A DNA stretch of 64,000 nucleotides. Origin: Epiperipatus broadwayi (taxonomy: Eukaryota; Onychophora; Udeonychophora; Euonychophora; Peripatidae). The notes beneath the pieces were generated by a model. It ran no database searches. It was not told the DNA's origin and was given only the letters and a program-made list of their open reading frames with translations. The translations under genes were made by a program, and so were the position numbers. The stretch spans positions 1,052,001 to 1,116,000 of the forward strand of contig JAQFVV010006425.1 in the NCBI GenBank assembly GCA_028023455.1. Reading direction: 5' to 3'. Each line of letters starts with the position of its first letter. Position 1 is the stretch's first letter. Positions 59,462 through 64,000 of this stretch are shown one piece after another.

Positions 59462-60674
59462 TTAATTCTCATCTTTACTACACCCTGGCCTTGGTGAGGG
59501 TGGTCTGAACTGTTTTTCTTTCCAATATTTCTTTCTTTGATTGTAACCATTGTTTTCTGTTTGGTAAGTGCGCCTTTCTATGCTGTTATTTCTCGATATG
59601 GCCTTTCTATGCCAATAATTTTGTTTTTGCCTATCTTTGTTCTCTTGTGTCTTTCTTTGGGTCATGTCTACTGCACTTAATACTTCCGCCATTTGTTGCA
59701 CTGTATTCATATTTGTGATAAGTAACATTTGTGCAATCCCAAGTGTGAGATTATGATGGATTATTTTGACAATTTGCCCCTCTGATATGTGACATGTGTT
59801 TAATGTCTGCCACTTGTCTCCTGAAAAATAAGTAATTTTCACCATTATTCTCATTATGTTTTTCCTGCATGGCTTGGTATAGAATCATCTCTTGATTCTG
59901 TTCATTCCAAAAACTTTTTAATAATTCCTTTTTATATTCCTCAAATGTTACTGGATAGTGGAACAATGATTCCCACCATGCTTGAGCATCGCCATGGAGA
60001 TGACTGCAGGCAATTGCCAGTTTACTAAAGTCATTAATTTGGTTTACCTGGAAATATTTTTCGAAGCTTTTAATGTGCTCCATAGGAGCTTCACCTGTTT
60101 GTCCTTCAAATATTTTTATTTTTAGGAATTGGTTTATATTGCACAGATAAAGTTGTCCCTTTTCTTTTTCATGCATCTGATTTTTAATGCTATGATCTTT
60201 GGTTATTTCAGCATCCTATCCTTTTTTCTTGACTTGATCCTGAACATATTCATGCTCTGCTTCAGTCATCTGCTGACTCATTTCTGTTTTTTCCAGCATA
60301 TTGCTGTTGCCTTGTTTGGGATCATTTCCATTTTTCATGTTTTGAAATCTTGTTTTGATTTTATTTTTTAGTTCACATTTGACATCATCTATTCTTTGAT
60401 TTATATATGTTGTATTTTCTGATAGTTGTTGCCTCAATTCATTTATTTCCTGCGGTATTCTGGCTATTTCTTGTTTTATAGTTCATAAAATATCTTCCAT
60501 CATGGTCCACCTGCGTTCGTTTTCCGCTTCAAGTTTTTTGCTTCTTTGGTGATCATTTTCTTTTTGCTCACAGTGAGCCTTTTCCTCTGGTTCTTCATTG
60601 ACTGAGGTGTTTGTATCACTTATTGGCTGTTGATACATTTTTCTTGATTTGGACCTTGTCCACATTAAAAGCAC
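59462..60674 (-). pseudogene. LTR-retrotransposon gag pseudogene
   Basis: On minus, three consecutive pieces. 60674-60483 is a charged N-terminus ending at a premature TGA. 60437-60216 is coiled-coil-like (QEINELRQQLSENTTYINQR) and ends at a TAG. 60176-59751 is the capsid-like core, including FEGQTGEAPMEHIKSFEKYF, DFSKLAIACSHLHGDAQAWW and TFEEYKKELLKSFWNEQNQE, the signature of the retrotransposon Gag family (AWW...F..F). A frameshift near 59830 moves the C-terminus to the frame at 59854-59462 (IIHHNLTLGIAQMLL, then a basic stretch rich in Lys, Arg, Asn and Gln). No CCHC zinc knuckle is seen. It sits on the same strand about 0.8 kb downstream of LTR copy B, but no primer-binding site follows that LTR, so the link is uncertain. 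Gag would assemble the particle that holds the element's RNA; this copy cannot. Confidence 0.75.
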
Positions 60675-61461
60675 AGTATAAATATTCTTTATTTAGGAGT
60701 TACAGAATACCTATATCTATTTATATTTGGTATATATAGTTTTTAGTTACTGATCAGTTAAATACAGAAACGGTAATAGCGGATATTTTTAAATTATTTC
60801 TTAACTATTTGTCTTATTTTTAAATACACATTACACCGCGCACCTAATTCTGCCTTATTCCACTCACCAATTATTTGTTTTTTCTATGCCCTGTTCCAGT
60901 TATTGTTCCCATTTTACCTATGTCTAATTCGATTTATCACCCAAAACAGGAACTCAAGTTTAACATACAAAACTTTACTTCGTTACGCTGTTATCCAACA
61001 CTCTATTTTATTTTACTTCCTTTTTTTTTTTTAAAAAAAAAATCTTCCAGTATAAGTTATTTTAAATCATTTACGAAATTTTAATTTGTAAGCCAGTATT
61101 TAACACTGTTTTATTTTACTTTTATACAAACAGAAAGACCAACAGATTTAACTATAAGTTATGTTAAAATTTAACGCTATAATAAATTATTACTTTTATT
61201 TGTAAAACCTCCGACCATTTATATATGCATATATACAGAGTGTGACCTACTCCCCCACTCATTCGTTTAATAATTTTTATATATTCTTTATTAATATTTT
61301 AATTGCATATGTTGACGACAGTTTTTACTCAGTTTAAACGGCAACTTTACTTATCCAATAAAATGAAAATGTTAGTGACTCAATTTAAAGTGAAAATTGT
61401 TAAGCAATTATTAAGATAAAGGAATCTGTACTCTATATAAGAAAACATCAACCGTCAATAT
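60675..61461. other. AT-rich leader or spacer between gag relic and LTR copy B
   Basis: No clear primer-binding site next to 61462 on minus (the sequence begins ATATTGACGG). A short ten-T/nine-A inverted run lies at 61021-61041. TCCGACCATTTATATATGC at 61210 includes a TATA-like string on minus. Confidence 0.4.
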
Positions 61462-63642
61462 TGTAACAATCCAGAGAAGGTATACTAAAGGTATCTGCAC
61501 TACAGGGCATCATCTAGGCATTTGAACCTAGAAAAATTTATAGAGTAGGCAGATACGTAAGTCAAAAAAAATTTTTTTTATATATTTTGCATCCAGTAAT
61601 TAGCCCATGTCACTAGCTCAGTGGAATAGCAGAGATTTAATAATATAATATAAGAGTATATATAAAAAAAGAATAAAATAAGCCACTGCCAGTAATTAAC
61701 ACACAAACATTTATTTATGCACATATATATAAGATTGAAAATTGTTTTAGTATCAGTTTACATTTTAACATCTAACATTATTTTTAACTTTACTTTGAAT
61801 TTTAATTTACATTTTAATTTCTAATATATTATAAGTTTACATTTTAATTAAGTTCGCACAGATGGGATTATAAAAGCTTGTTTTAATATGTTGCGTATAG
61901 ATCGGTTACATAGAATTCAATGGTTAAAAACATTTCAAAATAAACATAATGATCAAAATATAAAATCATTGATACTGACAATTGCAGAGGGAAATTTATA
62001 AGTAATCCAATAGTATTCACCATAAGATACTTGCATTGTCACCAATAACTTAAAAGACATCTGAATAAATACATTTTAGATACTCACCATGAGGTATCAT
62101 TATTTATCGAATGTCTATATATTTTGATCAAATATGAAATCCAAAACATAATTGACTGATAACGAATCCATGCAAACGTTTATAAACAACTTAAATTTAA
62201 TGCATTTTTATTTAGTGTCGAGTATGAATAGACTACATAGATTTGCATTTGAGAATAAACATTCTATCCCTATTTAACCTTAGGCTAAAATTCGTAGTCA
62301 AACTGGCATCAATTCAATTGATATATTGATGCTTTCAATGTAATAAAATACGGCAGCACAAAAAGTTAAGAGAAGAAATTGCCTTTCGTCAGATAGGAAT
62401 ATTACATCTATCTGCGAAGAAGAGCAATAAAACAAAAAACTCCATAGAAAGGAACTGCGGTATCTGACTTATAATTCCTTCCATAGACAAACGGGTGTGT
62501 GTGGCATATGAAGCGATTCTGCCGGTAGCGAATCTGTACTACATCTACTAAATTACACCAATATATCCAATCCATTGACCCAATTTAACCACGAAACAAA
62601 TAACCTAAGATTACCCTCCCCTAATATAACTTTACAAATCTATACAGCCATTCATGCCCAACTTAAGTTTAACATTTATATAATTTAACTTAACGAAAAA
62701 CAGAAATCATAACAAAACTTAAAAAACAAAAAATAAATAAATGGAAATGATTTTAAATAAAAAAAAAATCAAATAACATTATTAATATTAATTTACGTTA
62801 GTCAGATAGGATTCTATTTGTATTTTTTATATATGGAAAGTTTTTAATTTAATGTTCATAAATTATAAAGTTCTTACGGTGTTTTAAACAGTTCATCTTT
62901 ATATGTTCCTTGCCGTTTGAACGTAAATTCCCACACCGTCCTAAAAAGATTGGTATCCATTTAGCCGTTGTTTTATTTATTCATTCGGAGGTTTTTTAGT
63001 TTAGTTGGTCCTCAATATAGAAAACGATAGTTCATTTCTCATTCTTTCTTTGGCAAAACTGAAGGGATTGAAGAGTGCATCTTTTCAATCCCTTCTCCTT
63101 CACTTCCACACTAACACATATCTGTCACATCGTAAATAATCAATAACTAATAATTTTCAAACTTGTCCTTTTATATTAATTTGAAGAATTGAATTTATAT
63201 TACATCATCGATGCCATGGTCCTTTCACTGAGGTCCGATTCCATAGGGATTTCTTGTTATTTGCTAAAAGTTTTTATTGTTTTCCTACCTGACCGATGTT
63301 TGTACATTTAAATGCACAAGGCTGGTTTACATTTAACTAATTAAAACAATCATTTCCATTTCTGATTAATTAATGTGTTTTCCAAGATTAAAGATATATT
63401 TTTATCTCTAAATCTTTTTTAGGTTTTGTTTTTAAAATACCTTTCTATTTTTAATAAAGTTTTATTTTAATATTTTTTTTTTTTTTTTATCTGTGCGATT
63501 TTATATATATATATGCGAGTTTAAGATGATTTTTTAATTTTCAGTTTTTAATTCTTAAAAAAGAAATTTTTATTAGCGAACATTTTTTTTTTTTTATGTT
63601 TACTAATAAAAAATAATGTAACATACGTATGTGCCCGTTACA
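61462..63642 (-). mobile_element. LTR copy B, inverted relative to copy A, 2181 bp
   Basis: On minus begins TGTAACGGGCAC and ends GGATTGTTACA, matching copy A along its length with many substitutions and small indels. Shared blocks include ATATAAAAGGA (TATA box, 63167-63175), CAATCCCTTCAGTTTT, AAGTCxGATACCGCAGTTCC, TTTTTGACTTACGTATCTGC and CTAGGTTCAAATGCCTAGATG. Flanks show ATAT on both sides, suggesting a solo LTR with a 4-bp duplication. Many CpG sites of copy A are TpG or CpA here. No open frame is conserved between the copies. Confidence 0.75.
63167..63175 (-). promoter_or_regulatory. TATA box of LTR copy B
   Basis: CCTTTTATA on +, that is TATAAAAGG on minus, at the place equivalent to 35879-35887 in copy A. 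Confidence 0.55.
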
Positions 63643-64000
63643 ATATATTACATGTATACTTACTTAAAATAACTTTTTTTATTTATTTTACTTATACATT
63701 ATATTTATAGAATACAGTGTGAACACTTGATTTATTGCTAACAATTTGAATCATAAATATATATTAAATATCCGTCGCAACAAAGAATAACACTATCATT
63801 TTGGATCTGCAGATTACTGAGTAAAATATTTTAAATTATTTAAGAATAACTTTCAAAACAAATATATAGCAAACTAAGCGTGTTCATTTGTACGGCCTAT
63901 TAATTACTCTTTATATATCTAAAAAGAAAAAACAACTAACGATCGAATTTTATATAACTTCTTTTATGTATATATAGTCAACATTTAATTTAGTTTTTAC

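Overview
This is a very AT-rich, gene-poor stretch of a metazoan-type nuclear genome, built mostly from decayed transposable elements, foldback elements and microsatellites. No intact host gene is visible. The evidence for an animal, probably an invertebrate, is the mix of families: RTE-clade LINEs with trinucleotide 3' tails, several Penelope-like elements (PLEs) with a GIY-YIG endonuclease, a mariner relic, a gag relic, a 2.2-kb LTR family, a tRNA-derived SINE and long GATA/AAT microsatellites. CpG is scarce, and the two LTR copies differ repeatedly by CpG to TpG/CpA changes, which suggests germline cytosine methylation. I cannot name the species. Layout. 1-10 kb: AT-rich spacer with two exon-like islands on + (1175-1243, 8671-8726), a foldback element (1766-2009), and a PLE relic on the minus strand (5640 to 3456) split by an RTE 3' fragment on + (4085-4765). 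10.5-19.5 kb: a second, different PLE relic (minus, 12190-10640), then an RTE LINE on minus split into a 3' part (12303-13745) and a 5' part (18025-19460) by a PLE inserted as a compound structure: a 268-bp palindrome carrying hammerhead-ribozyme-like motifs, an inverted 3' tail, a 5'-truncated copy and a nearly complete copy (15187-18012). 19.5-32 kb: foldback elements, a mariner relic, an RTE relic with an internal triplication, a roughly 99-bp tRNA-derived SINE with an exact 17-bp target duplication, and another PLE relic (27180-29930). 32-50 kb: foldback elements of several families, LTR copy A (35421-37607, +), PLE-tail fragments and weak exon-like signals. 50-56 kb: an RTE fragment fused to a 360-bp near-perfect palindrome, an (AAT)n array and an 0.8-kb (GATA)n array. 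56-64 kb: unassigned higher-GC islands, a gag pseudogene on minus (59462-60674) and LTR copy B (61462-63642, minus). How the parts relate: there is no operon or host pathway to describe. The story is layered insertion (PLE into RTE, RTE into PLE) and repeated formation of inverted duplications, several of them from PLE tails. RTE copies supply APE endonuclease plus reverse transcriptase in one polypeptide; PLE copies supply reverse transcriptase plus a C-terminal GIY-YIG nuclease. Every copy here is broken by stops, frameshifts or truncation, so none looks autonomous. All calls come from reading the sequence; no alignment or database search was run.
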